A DNA stretch of 64,000 nt from Deinandra increscens subsp. villosa (GCA_039602395.1 JBCNJP010000023.1:96736030-96800029), one strand, 5' to 3'; counted from the first letter of the stretch, positions 19,122 to 31,507 are shown. Notes: generated from the letters alone by a model not told the origin. Program-made: numbers and translations.

Positions 19122-22100
19122 GAAAATAACAAGGACAACCTCCAAATTTCATTTGAAGAAATTAAGTCGGCAACAAAAAACTTCAGTCGTGAGAATCTTA
19201 TTGGAGGGGGAGGATTTGGGAAGGTATTTAAAGGAGAAGTTACACGTGGTAATGGAAGTATTACAATTGTTGCAAAGCGTTTGGATAGGAGTCAAGGTCA
19301 GGGAGAACATCATTTTTTGACAGAGCTTGAAATTCTATTCGAGTATAAACATGAAAATATCATTGGTCTTGAAGGTTATTGCAACGAAAACAATGAAAAA
19401 ATCATCGTTTATGAGCATGCTTGTAATGGAAGTCTTGATAGGCATTTGAACGACGTTAATCTTACATGGAGTAAACGACTTAAAATATGTATTGACATTG
19501 CACGCGGGTTGGCTTTTCTTCATGGTGGTGCTCCAACAAAAGAGATGGTGATACATAGGGACATTAAAAGTGCCAATATTTTGCTAAATAGTGATTGGAG
19601 AGCAAAAATATCTGATTTTGGGTTATCTGCAATAATTCCAAGAAATGAGAAAGTAGTCAGCAAGCTTGTAGGCACAATTGGTTATGTTGACCCACAATAT
19701 GAGTTTACAGGTTTCTTCACTGAAAAATCTGACATTTACTCATTGGGAGTGCTTTTATTTGAGATTTTGTATGGGCAATTGTTAGTACCCAATACAAAGG
19801 ATTATGATCAAGAACGTGTATCTAGGATTCTTAAGCAAATCCACGAAGAAGAAAAACTTGGACTGATTGTGTTTGATGACATAAAGGAACAAATTGACCC
19901 CCAATCATTGTCTATTTTTCGAGTGATTGTCAGCAAATGCTTATATGTTGATAGAAGCAAACGACCAACAGCAGAACACGTGTTGCAACAACTAGAGATA
20001 TCAGTAGAACTCCAAGTAAGTTATCAAAAGTGGCCTCCTTTCAATGCATGTAAATCAAAAGACCGGCATATTTTGAAAGCCTTGTTTTGGATATTTCATA
20101 TTAAAGTCAATACAAGAAATGTCAAAATGAATATGAACGCTATTTATGAAATGTAGATAACTGTTTGGTGCATGCATCAAAATATATGATTTTTTTTTTT
20201 AAAACTAATTTGCAGGAGGATTATGAAATTTGGGGGCCTAAATTGCCTGAAGACTATGAAGAAATCTTAAAGCTGTCAAAATCTCCCGGAATCAGCAACT
20301 CTACAGAAAAGAAAAAGGATCTCTGCAACCTGCTCTCCAAAGGAGTTCTTCTTCAAGATGACAAAGTGGTAATTAACTCGCTCATCTCAAGTTTCAATTT
20401 ATTCTTCCTTTTGTCTTTTAGGTCTCGTTACCATTAAATATGGAGACTACTTTGTTTGTCAGTTCATGTCATGTCACATGTTTTTTTTTTTTTGCATGTT
20501 ACTATTCCATAACTAAAAATATGTGTGAAAATTCTATCTTTGAGGTCCAAAATCATCCAATTGTTTACACACAACAGAAATTCAGCTTATAATGTTCTGT
20601 CATCACAGTGGTTTTCACTCGGAAGCAATGGCGAAAGAAATGAAATGCTGTCAGCAAGAAAGTTTTCATACAGAAACCAGAGTCCACATAAGTGGTGCAT
20701 TGTTTCAGAATCAAGGTTCTACCTCTTTCTCCCTTTTTAGTTTGTGTAAGTGTGTTTACCGTTATTTTGAATTGGATGCAGAATTGTAGTTTTATATACT
20801 CCCTATATTTTATCATACAATCTACACAAAGAACTCCTAAACTTACACCTCAATAGTAGTATGAGCAGGAGTGTGCAGGCAGAAAATCACAGCTTTAAGG
20901 TTTTCATGGCCAGAATGGGTGATTGATCATTTTATCCAAAGAGGGCTTTTGTTGGACTTAATTGGATTAAGCAACACAAAAAACAACTGGGTTTGTGACC
21001 CAACTTCGGGACATGACTCTTTTCTTTTATTGTAGATCGAAAAGAACACATTTACAATAAGTTCTTTAACACTTCTACAATCTATATATACTAAAACAAA
21101 ACTTAATCTCCAAACAGGGCTTTTGGTTAATTACCAGCTTAAAGAAACTACAACTAATTTAGACATTAATATCTTGCAGGTTTCGGAAGGTAGCAGAGAT
21201 GTTAGATATTTCAAATTTAATGATCAAAATCAAGACAATGCCTCAATTTTTGTCTCCAAATACCATTTATGGGGTCTATCTAGTCTTTAAGTTTTGTGAT
21301 TCTAAAAACATCTCTAGCAACCCAATGTATGTTAACCTAAAGTATAGAAAGGGGAGGGAACCCTTACATGCATATTTTGCAAAATGGAGAGACGATGAGT
21401 GGATGATGATTGAGTTGTACCGATTCTTGAACGAGAAGGAAGATGTCGTTTTTAAGTTTCTACTTGAGAGCCTTTCACCATACTATTGTAAAGAACATGA
21501 TGCGATCTATGTTGAAGGCATTGAGTTTCGAGCGATTGACAATGTAAGTTTGAATATATTCTTATTCTACATTTTTTGGTTTATATTTAATTTGTAATAG
21601 AGGTTAATGCAGGGAAAACATTATATTTCCAATGTTCTAATTAAGTTACATGCTTTAACTTGGGCTGATAATATCTATACAGGTGGGACATGATGAAACA
21701 GAAAAATCGAAGGAAAACCAACAAGTTATGAAATCAATCTTACACGTGGATCAGGAGCTGCCATTGCCAATTGAAAGTGAAGAGATATATAAGAAATCTG
21801 AAAACTATGACGAAGGGGAAAAGGTTCTTATTTTCTTTTTAAGAAAATTCATGTATATTGGAATTAAAAAACATCCTTGTGGTTCTTCAACAAATTTTCT
21901 CTAAATGATGACAGTTGTTCTCACTAAGCGAAGTGAACGGTACGAAGCATCTTATGCTTTCGGCAAAGGCGGCTCTCTACAATATCTCTGATTTGAAGCT
22001 TTATAAATCAAAACCATCATCCGAGTCCAGGTTTGTTTTTTACCAACTGCAAATTGTTTTCTTATTCTGTTTTGTTGAACTGTTCTTTGTACTGTTGGTA

Positions 22101-23360
22101 AAAACAGAAACAAATAACAAAAAGAGAGAAGAATTGCATTAGCTTGGTTAATGGTATATTTTCTGTTACAACTAATTTTTGAAGTGCAATTACAAAGAGA
22201 CCCCTTAATGTTTGACAATGATACAATAAGACCCCCTATATTTTCTGTGACATGTAACAATACCTCCTACCCAAGCATAAGTCTTGTTCTCAAGACTATA
22301 CTTCAACTGTGCTTATCTGCATATACTCAAGACTATATATATGCTTACCCAAATATTTCAAACTTGTTTTTGATGAACCATGTTTGATACATTTAATCTC
22401 ATATTCTGCTAAAATATGATGACTAATAGCAGTATCACTTATTGGATGTGATTGTCCAAATCTTGAAAATGTACCATTGTCTCTAAGAAGTGTGTAATCT
22501 CATGATATGTTGTGCTTGCAGATTTCAGGAGGTGCTTGAGCTACTCCCACAACCAATATTTCGTATCAGTTGCAAGATTAAAAGCCAAATGTTGTCACAA
22601 GATACAGAATATGCGTGTTACCTAGTGTTCAAGCTTTCAGAAAAATGTCGAGGGTTGCATTGCCCAGTGGAAGTACGAGATATACTCCAGAAAAACAGAG
22701 CGGTCGAAATTGTTTATTTTAAACCCCCAAGACCATGGAATATACATGATATCACTCGGGTTGCGAACCAAAGAAAAGATGGATGGATGGAGGTTAATAT
22801 ATGGAAATTCAACTCAACTCATGAACTTAAAAATGATTGTATTCCTGTAAATTTGAAATTGATAAGCTATGGAGGCACTATATCCGGCATTATTGTTTGT
22901 GGCCTCGAGTTTCGCCCAAAGTAAGAACATTTATATGGTAATTTCTGATCTTGACATATTGCGTTCCTAATACTCGTTTTCTTTCTTTTCAGTGTTGCCC
23001 GGCGGAGTCAAAAGAAGCTATGCACGGTAAATAGATTTAATTCTATTAACAAAAGCATCCATTTAAATGTAAATGAGAGAAAATTGTCACCTCTAGAAAG
23101 TTGCATACTTTAACCTTAAAGCTGATGATATATCATGTGTTTTCTATTGTTTTAAAACAAATAGACCGACCTTTCTATATTTCTTTTAACAGGAGCAAGT
23201 AGCAGTAGAGTTTGGCCAACACAAGGTAGTTAACAACAGCAAAACTGTTTATTCAACAACAAATGTAACACACAGCAGTGGTAAAGCAAAAGCAGGAAGA
23301 AAACGCAGCAGTAGTATGATTGTGGAAAATCAGGACAAGAAGAAAGTATGCAGAAAGTGA
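19122..23360 (+). CDS. Kinase fused to two phloem protein 2 (PP2) lectin domains
   Basis: Spliced model: 19122-20015, 20216-20368, 20609-20715, 21180-21543, 21683-21823, 21915-22030, 22522-22920, 22993-23026, 23193-23360 (TGA). All junctions are GT-AG and keep frame; about 792 aa from the first exon shown. Exon 1 is a complete kinase: GGGGFG loop, Lys52 (VAKRL), HRDIKSAN (145-152), SDFGLS and GTIGYVDPQYE, so probably active. An EDYEIWGPKLPEDYEEI linker follows. PP2 domain 1 begins WFSLGSNGERNEMLSARKF and continues through SESR-FRKVAEML to YVEGIEFRA. An acidic linker precedes PP2 domain 2, which begins LFSLSEVNGTKHLMLSAKAA and continues through SESR-FQEVLELL to VCGLEFRPK. The tail is basic (AGRKRSSSM). 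PP2 domains bind glycans and occur in phloem lectins; a signalling role is inferred. The 5' end is open and may join the kinase exon at 16690-17670. Confidence 0.85.
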
Positions 23361-23384
23361 TGGAACTGCTACATTTTAAAGAGA

Positions 23385-23884
23385 NNNNNNNNNNNNNNNN
23401 NNNNNNNNNNNNNNNNNNNNNNNNNNNNNNNNNNNNNNNNNNNNNNNNNNNNNNNNNNNNNNNNNNNNNNNNNNNNNNNNNNNNNNNNNNNNNNNNNNNN
23501 NNNNNNNNNNNNNNNNNNNNNNNNNNNNNNNNNNNNNNNNNNNNNNNNNNNNNNNNNNNNNNNNNNNNNNNNNNNNNNNNNNNNNNNNNNNNNNNNNNNN
23601 NNNNNNNNNNNNNNNNNNNNNNNNNNNNNNNNNNNNNNNNNNNNNNNNNNNNNNNNNNNNNNNNNNNNNNNNNNNNNNNNNNNNNNNNNNNNNNNNNNNN
23701 NNNNNNNNNNNNNNNNNNNNNNNNNNNNNNNNNNNNNNNNNNNNNNNNNNNNNNNNNNNNNNNNNNNNNNNNNNNNNNNNNNNNNNNNNNNNNNNNNNNN
23801 NNNNNNNNNNNNNNNNNNNNNNNNNNNNNNNNNNNNNNNNNNNNNNNNNNNNNNNNNNNNNNNNNNNNNNNNNNNNNNNNNNNN
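23385..23884. other. Assembly gap (500 Ns)
   Basis: Exactly 500 unknown bases, so the size is probably a placeholder. It lies 24 bp after the stop codon of the kinase-PP2 gene and before the start of the next gene. Translated frames crossing it have no meaning. Confidence 0.99.
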
Positions 23885-24116
23885 TTCTTCTTGCGACAAC
23901 ACTCATTTCCATCCAAAGTGTTTGAAATCAGAAGTTACTTAGGTTTTTCTTCTTGCGATCAGAGTTTCCAAGATTTCTAATACATTCAAACATTATATAT
24001 TCTTCCACCACTTTTTGTACATATATTAGTTCTTTATATGAATAACTTCATACTTCGATTTTAAGATGGATTTGACAACGTGCATGATAAGATTTTTTCA
24101 ATTTCTAATTGCAGAG

Positions 24117-24647
24117 ATGGAACCGACTTTCGATTTCGATTATTACGAAGAAGACGACGAGTTCAACCCCAATCACAATTTCGCTAAGGATTATATTGCG
24201 GTTTGGGGTCTGGTTGACAATATGTTATCTAGAGTCGAGAGCTTGTTGAGAACCGGAAGAGGGTCTAATGGTAATAGTCTCACACGGGAGTTGATCGAAT
24301 TTTTAAACACTGTCACGACGGAAGGAGAGCTTCGATCTCATATGCATGTTTTTCGATCTAATCATGCTTCGTCAGCTTTGGTAAAATTCCATACGTCACC
24401 GAAAGAAGATCTAAAACACCTTGCGGCCATATCTATACAGGAGTTTGTTTGGGGATGTAGGAACGGATTTCACTATAATCCAATGCAGATTTTCGCCCAC
24501 GTAGTTCTCGACTTTTCCAAATTGCTAGGAGAATATGTTGATCGGGACAATGACTTTGTTTGGGGATGTAGGATCGGATTTCACTATAATCCTAAGCCTA
24601 TTAACAGGGAAAATTGGAAACAAGCCCAAGTTGAGCCCACTAACTAG
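24117..24647 (+). CDS. Unrecognised small protein with internal repeat
   Basis: The ATG at 24117 follows a good splice acceptor (TTCTAATTGCAG-AG-ATG), so an upstream exon, perhaps inside the gap, is likely. The frame gives about 176 aa starting MEPTFDFDYYEEDDEFNPNH. It is acidic at the N-terminus, with a helical middle (WGLVDNMLSRVESLLRTG). The block FVWGCR(N/I)GFHYNP occurs twice, about 37 residues apart, from a duplication at 24444-24482 and 24555-24593. The helical part resembles a short alpha-helical bundle, but I do not recognise the family. Codon use and the lack of stops make it plausibly real. It ends at TAG 24645. Confidence 0.5.
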   Translation: MEPTFDFDYYEEDDEFNPNHNFAKDYIAVWGLVDNMLSRVESLLRTGRGSNGNSLTRELIEFLNTVTTEGELRSHMHVFRSNHASSALVKFHTSPKEDLKHLAAISIQEFVWGCRNGFHYNPMQIFAHVVLDFSKLLGEYVDRDNDFVWGCRIGFHYNPKPINRENWKQAQVEPTN

Positions 24648-24648
24648 C

Positions 24649-24945
24649 CTAATGACAATAAGCCACCATACCCAAGAATATATTATGGTTCTCCCTTATA
24701 CATGTTTGTATTTTGATGTAACTGTTAAATCCTAATTCTGGTGCCTGACTTCCCATATAAGGTTTAGCAACATCAATTGGAGAAGTAACAACTTCATCTC
24801 GCAATTTTAATAGCAAACGAGGCAATTGAGTTTCTTCATCATACCACTTCCTAGCTTCCAATATAGACGGGATTTCACAAACCAACTTGTTTCCTTCTAT
24901 AGTAACCCAACTAAGTAACTTTTGTATCAACAAACATTCATTTGT
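24649..24945 (-). pseudogene. Unrecognised coding-like fragment, minus strand
   Basis: A minus-strand frame of about 94 codons reads LLSWVTIEGNKLVCEIPSIL, then KWYDEETQLPRLLLKLRDEV. Its composition looks like genuine protein (mixed charged and hydrophobic residues, no low complexity). No start context or splice sites were found, and it abuts the end of the plus-strand gene at 24647. It could be a broken exon of a lost gene. Family not recognised. Confidence 0.35.
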
Positions 24946-27886
24946 GTCGGTAGATGCGTGTTAAAATAACCAAAATCCGAATAAACTGAGAAATCGAACC
25001 CTATCCGTATCCGAATCCTACGGTTTACGGTTTTGTTGCTTTTGTGTTTATTTTTTTATTTGGTTTCCATTTAAACCGAATAATTATTTTTGTTTTATTA
25101 ATTTTTTTATATCATGTAATAAGAATGTTAGCCCATTTAGGATTAAGTAGCCCCCATCCACTCATCCAAAAACCCAAATAAGCATTTTAGGATAAACTCT
25201 TATGGAGTAACTAATGAAAAAGTAGTCAAAATATGTTACGTCTATTTAAGTTGTATGTCGTATTGTTGTTCTAACTCTTACGATATGTTAAAATGCTTGT
25301 TGTTCATTTATTTTGTCTTGTTAGCCGAAAAATAGACAAAATATGTTATTCGGTTGAATACGGTTTATTTGGTTTTGAACCGAAACTGAACCATTAATTT
25401 TAGAAGATTTTAATATACTACGTAATCAAATGTTTATTAAAATTTCAAAAAAAATAATTATCACATAAACGCAAAAGTGTTTTTAACATTCTTTTTACAT
25501 AAAACTAGTTTTTAACTAACCTGTACGTTGCGGCGGGACACTACAGGTAAAGAAAAAAAACTAATTAATAAAATACCTTACGGCTTGATATGTAAGAAAA
25601 TGTATACATGTAATGAAGACTATTAATACACTTGAACCTTATGTCTATTAGTCTATACAGTCATTAAGGCTGCATGTTAGCACACGAGTATTATTTTAAC
25701 TCAGATGCAGTCTTAGAATCAATCTTAGTAAGCCTTGTCAATGATTAGAATAGCGATTCAAAGATTTTTGGTGTGTAAAGGGAACGAAGATTATGAGTAC
25801 ACAAGTATAATGGTTGAAAGTATTTACAAGTATACAAGTGAGTTGTGAAGTTGATAGGTTGGTAAGTTGCTTAGTGAGTTACAAATGAGCCTTCACCACC
25901 TATTTATACTAGCTTCATAAGTTCTAGTAAGTTCCTAATCTAGATTTTTCTACACATGATATTTATATAGATATTTATAGAATCTTCCATCCACATCTTT
26001 CAAGATCTTCTAGAACCTTCCATGGTGCAAACTCCTGACTAGAATTTTATAGGTTGTTCTAAAGTCTTTCGGGCAACCTTTGATATTCCTAGACTTGCCT
26101 GGAACCTTCTATTCCAAGAATTGCAATTTAGTTTTAGGTTTGACATGACAATGTGCTATCAAATTATCTATATGTTTAAAAGAACAATCCCTAAAATAGT
26201 AACTTAACTGATTTTGAATAGTAACCGGGCGATGTTAAAAGGGTGACTTATATGATAAGTTGATAACCACATGCTTGCATGCTCCTCATCACTTCACTGT
26301 GCCTCTTGAAGAAGAGAGACAGAGATAACATTTATTGGACACACGTTTGTTCTGAAAATTAGAGAAATACGACCATCATCTACCTCAACTACATTTTTTC
26401 TTTTACATCGACTTTTAGGGTTTTCTTATTTCTTTATGAAAAGAGAAATTGTTCTGGTTTGTATAAAACCCTTCCATGGAATCACATTTCTCCTCATGAC
26501 AAAATTTCAGATTCCACGCACCTCAACCTCAATCGGAATCAAGATGATCAAATAGAGATTCAATTCAAGCCAATTTTGGTCCAGTTCGAGTAAAAGATGA
26601 GATGACCATCAAAATTTGTAACAAAAAGGGAGGGGGATGCTGAATCTAATACATGATCCATTGTGTCACACCCCAACCGACGACGGAGACATGGGGGCAT
26701 GATTAGATTGTCCAAAAGTGCATGACATCTAAATTAAAGCGACAATATTTGATATAAACTAAATCTAATTGATATTTAAATTGAGTATAAAACATATACA
26801 AATCGATAAACAATACAAATATTTGACTGAAATTAACTAAGTCCAAAGTCCTATGTGATAGCAACTTGAAATCCTCAATTATCAAAGCATGCAACATGTA
26901 TAAAATATGGGATCAACTATGAATAGTTCGTGACTAATCACAAGTTTTAGTACATATGATAGTAGTTGAAAATCATGCGAATTGTGTCATATAATAGAAA
27001 GCGAGTTAGATAAAACAAGCTAGATTAAATTTGACAACTTATGAGGTTTTACAAAAACAACCATTCCTGACTGCGGAATTGAGTCCCTAACCACACAAGT
27101 TAGGCTATGTGAAATTTGAAATAGGCTCCAAACACCCAACGTCAAAACTGGTTAGGTTGAGTGAATTGTCAACCAACAGATTTATCTTTATTACTCCAGA
27201 CCTAACGTTAATGTTTATGCATATGAGGAATGTGACAACTGTGACAAATTTGGCACTCATCGATAACCAATGGTTGAGTTCATATTGACAATTATACTAG
27301 AAAGTCCTAACACAAAATCACATATAGACAACAATCGCATTACGTGAAAACATTGACATATGATAAATTGAGATATGATACATGTTGCACCCCAAAGTGA
27401 TAAAATGAGAAAAAGGAGTAATGATTTCACATGTTAGAATGAAGAAGTAGAATTCGTGAGGTAATGGAATGAAAACGGTCAAAAGGTTTCCAAGGTATAA
27501 TCCTAATAGTTGAATAATGCGAGGGTGAATAAAGAATAGACAAGATGGATTGCTTTTAGGGATTTGTTTAGGTTCACACGAATTTGGGGAGTTCGGTGAC
27601 AAATTTGGTTTATGAAATCTGATAATAACATCCTGTTTTTTAAAACCATAAAGTTTATATGTGTTTTAGCAAAACATGATTTATATGTTAGGTTTTGAAT
27701 ATCACACTGGTCATATCACTAATCAATTATTAGCTTGCATATGTTTTAGTAGAATATAAATGTTCGCTATATTAATAATAATATAAAATTTCTTTATGAA
27801 AATAATACAATACAATGTAAAATTATATTCATGAAGTTGCTACACTTGATTATGTGTTAGTATATATATAATAATGGTTTCTAAAG
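24946..27886. other. Repeat-rich intergenic region
   Basis: No supportable gene. It contains AT-rich stretches, a CCTGTACGTTGCGGCGGGAC motif (about 25519-25539) and a GTGTCACACCCCAACCGACG motif (about 26663-26682). Both look like plant repeat signatures, but I could not delimit elements. Confidence 0.5.
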
Positions 27887-28301
27887 AGGATAGATACAAA
27901 TCTATCCTCAATTGGATTTATTTTTTCCCGCACAGACCGTGTAAAGATCCTTACACTGAGTTGAAATTTCACGCAAATCTTGCGTCGATCAAACCAAGGC
28001 GCAGACAACCAATGTGCACAAGCTCACACGGAAACATTTAAAACAAACTTCCTTTATACACCACGCATACATTCATGTATACATCACATACACTCACAAA
28101 ATATTGGATGCAGCACGGACTACATGTCCTTACCTGCTTGCCCTGAAATATACATGCCACCCCGGACCACACCTCTTACGGCTAAGAAAATAGCCTGACG
28201 CTAACATATTTTTAGTCCAGCACTTACACTTGACAACAAACCAGCACTGGACTAGAGAAGACTTGAAGAGGATAGATATAAATCTATCCTTAATTGGGCT
28301 T
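27887..28301. repeat. Pair of 33-bp palindromic direct repeats
   Basis: The unit beginning GAGGATAGATACAAATCTAT occurs at 27887-27919 and, with two changes, at 28268-28301. Each unit contains an inverted repeat (GGATAGAT/ATCTATCC). The 350 bp between them (TTTTTTCCCGCACAGACCGT onward) looks like an insertion or internal element. Confidence 0.7.
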
Positions 28302-28660
28302 AACCCAACAGTTTGGGCCTAACTTAAAAGCCCACTCCAAACCCTAAGGTTCTCCTCCTATATATATGAGACTCTTCTCCTCTTTGAGGGGCCCTGACTC
28401 TCCTCTTCCTCTCCTCTCCTTCTCTCTCACTTTAAGTTACTTACTTATTCTTCTATAAAGTTGATTGTCAGTGGAATCCAATACTAATGTTGAGCGTCGG
28501 AGGGTCGTCCAGAGACTCCGGTCTCTGACCCCTTCTAACGAGTTTTATCTGATGATCACAGGAACCGCAGATCTGGACATGGTTGACCGAAGGATACAAG
28601 AGACCCAATTCGATCTACTCGGATCCGATCGATTTTGGCTTCTTCAATTTCATTAATAAC
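28302..28660 (+). mobile_element. Probable Ty3/gypsy LTR fragment
   Basis: The stretch has a TATA-like CCTATATATATGAG, a C/T-rich leader, then GTTGAGCGTCGGAGGGTCGT and GGAACCGCAGATCTGGACAT. This pattern (GAGCGTCGGAGG within R-U5) is typical of plant Tat/Athila-type LTRs. No internal coding region or partner LTR was found in the window, so it is likely a solo LTR or fragment; the ends are approximate. Confidence 0.5.
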
Positions 28661-30560
28661 TATGATGTTCTAACATAAGTTATGACAACTATTATTGGAA
28701 TTAAATAATTAAATTTATACAATAATACATCAATTGAATGGGAAAATTTAGAAATCATGACCAATGATGAATTTTGACTTTTATATCAGAATAGAATAGA
28801 GTACATTAGGATGTATAGATTAGATTGATTAGGTTAGAACATGAAATTTTTATGAAAAAATCCCCAAATTCAAGAACCCTAAAATCACCTATTTCTGATA
28901 GAAGGGTTTTGTAGACGATGAAAAACTAAGTAGAATAAACTACTTACTTGATAATTATGATGAGAATTGAATCCGAAATTGCTTGAACAAGGTAAAAGCC
29001 CTATAATTGGGAGATTTTTATTATGTGGACAAAATACGAAATTGAGAGAAGGTTTTGGTCCGTCGAAGGATGGACATGAAGGTTTGGGTCTCAATTTATA
29101 GTGACAAGAGTCAAAGACGTTTCAATTTGAGAGTTAAAGTTCAGTCAAGAATGGGGTTTTAATGGCTTTAAATGATTTTGTTGAATTTGATGATAAAATG
29201 CAGATTTGACCATGGAAATTAGCTTATTAAGTTGATTACAATCAAAACAAACTATTACACGAGTCAAAATGGTGTTTAAGTAGGTATTAGATCAAGTCAA
29301 ACAGCCGGAAGTCCGTTCCAAGTCGCCGCCGGTGGGAAAGGAGGAAGATAAAACCTGGTACACTGATTGGTGGATGCTCGCGGGTCGCGATCCAGGAATG
29401 GCATACCCCTCGCGGCACATGAGGGGTTAAGTCAATTTTTTTATTTATTTAAAAACAAAACATTTGAACAACAAACCACCCAATTCAACTGACATATTTT
29501 GGAATAATGACTATAGAATATCATGATATATTATTTGGGATAAACAAACACGATAATCGAAACTTTTTGTTATTTACATTTTAGACCTGAACTTTTGTAA
29601 AAATCACTTTTAAATAAAAATTAATTTTAGCATACTTGAATATTGAAAAAGAAAACCATAATTTGAACTGAAAATTAAGTATTAGACCAAAAACAAAATA
29701 CGGGTTGGGTTTTCGGGTTTTAGAGCAAACAAATGTTACACATGGGAGCTTCTTGGTATGTTTTTCTCAAACCATGTACATCTAAATGCTCAATTTTAAA
29801 TTTTACATCTTAAACAATCATGATCGCTTTGAGTTTTGGCCTAATTACTATAGAAATGGCCCTGTTTGGAACAAATGCATGGTACCTTTACCATGTTTCA
29901 TCTCTTAATTTCTTCACGTAATTTATTGTATTTTCGTTTTCATTTGGTCGTTGGAGTCACCTCCGTGAAAGTCACACAAGGGTTTTCAGGTTTTTTCTTT
30001 TTTTTCTTTTCAAACGGCCTATTCAAATCACCTTTGCATACAAAGAGTACACGTACATTAGACAACGCCTCCGCGATTCTTCTTTTTCCTTTTCACCTTA
30101 TTCGATTGTGCATGTATATGTGATGATTAATTTAGGGCTTGCTTTAGTTTTTCGTGGTTCTGCATTTAGTACAGGAGCATCGTCGTTGTCGATTCATGGT
30201 TTTTTTGTATGTTTTGTAGCCTTGCAGGTGTTATTCGATTATGCATCTATCTAATCCTTGATTTCATCATCCCTGAATTCACCATCAAAGGAGTTTAGAA
30301 GGTTGTAAATCCGATGGTGGCAATGGTGCTTGAGTAGAGTAGTGATATTTTATGGCCAGAGGTGGCGGTGGGTTACTTCTCGTAGCTTGCTCGCATCACC
30401 GACCCTGCCCTATTTCACATAATTAAGGGTTTTGGTCGTGAATCAAAACAAAGGGGATGGAGTGCTCTGGTGAGCGGATATGGTGATGGTGGCGACTAGT
30501 GGACAATTACAAATCTGGTAATGATGGTTAGAGTGGTGGCAAGAGATGGAGGAACGAATG
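28661..30560. other. Intergenic DNA
   Basis: No gene supported. A GC-richer patch at 29307-29430 (GTCGCCGCCGGTGGGAAAGG, CTCGCGGGTCGCGATCC) probably belongs to an unidentified repeat. Confidence 0.45.
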
Positions 30561-30567
30561 AACTAAG

Positions 30568-30642
30568 GAATACATAGATATATTGAACCGATGAATATAT
30601 AAATATATTGAACCGAAGAATACATAAATATATTGAACCGAG
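30568..30642. repeat. 25-bp minisatellite, three units
   Basis: Three consecutive units of GAATACATARATATATTGAA followed by CCGA(T/A/G) occur at 30568, 30593 and 30618. Confidence 0.85.
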
Positions 30643-30739
30643 GAACAATTGAACCAGTTTTTGAAATAACTACATTAAATCTCTAATCTTTTAATTATAA
30701 AATATCTTTATATAAAAACCGAAAAGTAACATACACGAC

Positions 30740-31507
30740 TTAAGTCAACACGCAGGGAAGGCGGGCAACAAGCTGCGTCGCCAACCCTTTTTGAATAACA
30801 AACCTTAGACGTATGAAAACAACATTCTTCAATCTAGAGGCCGCACTATTCCCACGCATGACTTTTTGGATTTGGTTCAACATGGCCACCTCCTCTGTCT
30901 CTAGATGGCCGAATGTATCGAAAACGAAAGGAACAAACACATGTTGATTTTTAATACACGTTTTCTCGTGTTTGTTAACCTTTCCAGCAGCTGCCCTGGA
31001 CGCCGTCTGGCCCGCTGCGAAGGTGCTGGCCCTCAGCCCTACAAGAGGGGAAACCCCTGTTAAATCGACACAAGCGTGCTTCCCATTCTTCCACCAAAAA
31101 ACAAGTATGTCGGTCGCCCGGAGAGTTGAGCGCCCGCGAGTCCTAGCCGAGATCCCAACTCGCCTGAAGATGTCAAACAGAACGTCCCGAACCACATCAT
31201 GTCGATATTTAAACCCCGGGAGCTCTTTGCAGTGGACGGCGTGCTCCCCGAACGAATCTAAACATGCCTTGTTGCAGACGGGGCATTTTTCATCCACAGG
31301 GAATAGGGGAACCATGAGGCGATATTTGAGAATGACCCGGTATTCAACAAGCGACATGTGTTGCCCCAACCCGTCAATAGGGAGAGCATAGAGGAAATCT
31401 TGCGCATGTGGTTGTCGGAGGCATTCCCAAACGGCATTTTGCCTGACTGTCATCCCATAAGTTGCTTCCATCTCGAGCATGCTTTTACCAAAGAGGGCCT
31501 TCGCCAA
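30740..31507 (-). pseudogene. Retroelement C-terminal fragment with zinc-finger and nuclease-like motifs
   Basis: A 255-codon minus-strand frame with a TAA stop just upstream and no proper ATG, so it is 5'-truncated. It matches a repeat-borne protein family found in many plant genomes, usually annotated as reverse-transcriptase-related: GLGQHMSLVEYRVILKYRL, then CPVCNKACLDSFGEHAVHC, then FKYRHDVVRDVLFDIFRR. Next come RATDILVF and, 14 residues after that Asp, VDLTGVSPL; the fragment closes with QKGLATQLVARLP. The Cys/His cluster followed by D-x14-D resembles the zinc finger plus restriction-like endonuclease of some non-LTR elements. The enzymatic role is inference. The GC content is higher than in the flanking DNA. 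Confidence 0.65.

Noticed and set aside
23230..23980. Long open frames on both strands across the gap
   Set aside because: They consist of Ns and have no information.
30972..31391. Plus-strand frame opposite the retroelement fragment
   Set aside because: The minus strand carries the recognisable protein family; the plus frame is its shadow.
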